Part shown: piece after piece, positions 63,599 through 64,000 of the stretch
How the letters are laid out: each line of letters starts with the position of its first letter
Position numbering within the stretch: position 1 is the stretch's first letter
Assembly: GCA_029721435.1 (NCBI GenBank)
Contig: CM056584.1
Coordinates: 10,439,895-10,503,894, forward strand
Length of the DNA: 64,000 bases
Source of the DNA: Gymnothorax reevesii
Taxonomy: Eukaryota; Chordata; Actinopteri; Anguilliformes; Muraenidae
Direction of reading: 5' to 3'
Translations under genes and position numbers: made by a program
Notes under the pieces: model-generated
What the model was told of the DNA's origin: nothing
The model's input: the letters and a program-made list of their open reading frames with translations, nothing else
Databases searched by the model: none

Positions 63599-63991
63599 CG
63601 TGTTTCCATTACGGTTTCGCGCAAAAGCGACATTTCTTAAAATTTGACAAAGCACAACTGCGAGTTTCAAGTGTTTCCATTTGAGGATGTTTCGCGAATA
63701 AACCTTGTAATTCTCGCAAACTTTCGTCTCGCGATACTATTTTTGACTGAAGATGGACGTTCTCGGACTGGGTCAGAACCTGCTGCGTGTTGTGAAACTC
63801 GTAAATGCGAAAAAAATGTTTCCATTCCAGTTCTGGGAAATATTGCATCATCGACATGTCTGAAAAACAAGCTCTTGAGAGCGTAAAAACTTTTGAGCGA
63901 CATTTGAGAAGTTTTTTTGAAATTCACGTTTCCAATACCAGTTTAACTCGCTATTAAGATTTTGCGCATTTCTAAGGGTGATGGAAACGCG
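63599..63991. mobile_element. MITE-like element with GTTTCCAT terminal inverted repeats
   Basis: The left end CGTGTTTCCATTACGG.., then CGCGCAAAA, is matched by the reverse complement of the right end CGCGTTTCCATCACCC.., then GCGCAAAA, so about 30 bases form an imperfect terminal inverted repeat. The TTTCCAT motif also recurs inside (about 63670, 63817, 63927), a subterminal-repeat pattern typical of non-autonomous DNA transposons. No transposase is present. It lies in a prkar1b intron. Target duplication is not clear. Confidence 0.6.
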
Positions 63992-64000
63992 CCCTGTGAG

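Overview
The window reads as a teleost fish chromosome segment. It has compact vertebrate exons with GT-AG introns, very many CA/GT, CT/GA and poly-G/C microsatellites, short fish-type DNA transposons, and a fish-type non-LTR retrotransposon. No bacterial, viral or plasmid features were seen. Species cannot be read from the sequence.

Two protein-coding genes are supported, both on the minus strand. The first is complete at the coding level: a platelet-derived growth factor A gene (pdgfa), start codon at 42477, running down to 21928. I resolved seven exons: signal peptide (42418-42477), two propeptide exons (41355-41451 and 36012-36119, the second ending at the RRKR furin site), two exons carrying the eight-cysteine PDGF domain (32988-33175 and 23563-23689), an alternative basic 'retention' exon (22622-22746, own stop at 22673) and the last exon giving the short form (A-DVR-stop, stop at 21928). 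Splice phases agree at every junction. The predicted proteins are 197 aa (short) and 217 aa (long). The second gene is the 3' end of prkar1b (PKA regulatory subunit RI-beta): its last two coding exons (62772-62853 and 61665-61837) enter from beyond the right edge. The two genes are also neighbours in human 7p22.3, same relative orientation.

Layout: 1-20.9 kb is intergenic DNA downstream of pdgfa, with a Tc1 transposase remnant (3.8-4.05 kb), a LINE split by a hAT-type element (about 7.06-9.78 kb), several MITEs and long CA arrays. 20.98-42.6 kb is pdgfa. Its introns hold a 26-bp minisatellite of about 1.2 kb (28.46-29.66 kb) and a second tandem array (32.56-32.99 kb) that has copied the exon 4 splice donor five times. 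42.6-60.8 kb is the intergenic space between the two genes, rich in MITEs and microsatellites. 60.8-64 kb is the prkar1b 3' end.

The most unusual observations are the serial duplication of the pdgfa exon 4/intron 4 junction, a strong-context upstream ORF overlapping the pdgfa start codon, a clean nested insertion (hAT in LINE with an 8-bp target duplication that rejoins the YADD motif in frame), and several near-palindromic elements. No wholly new biological system was found.
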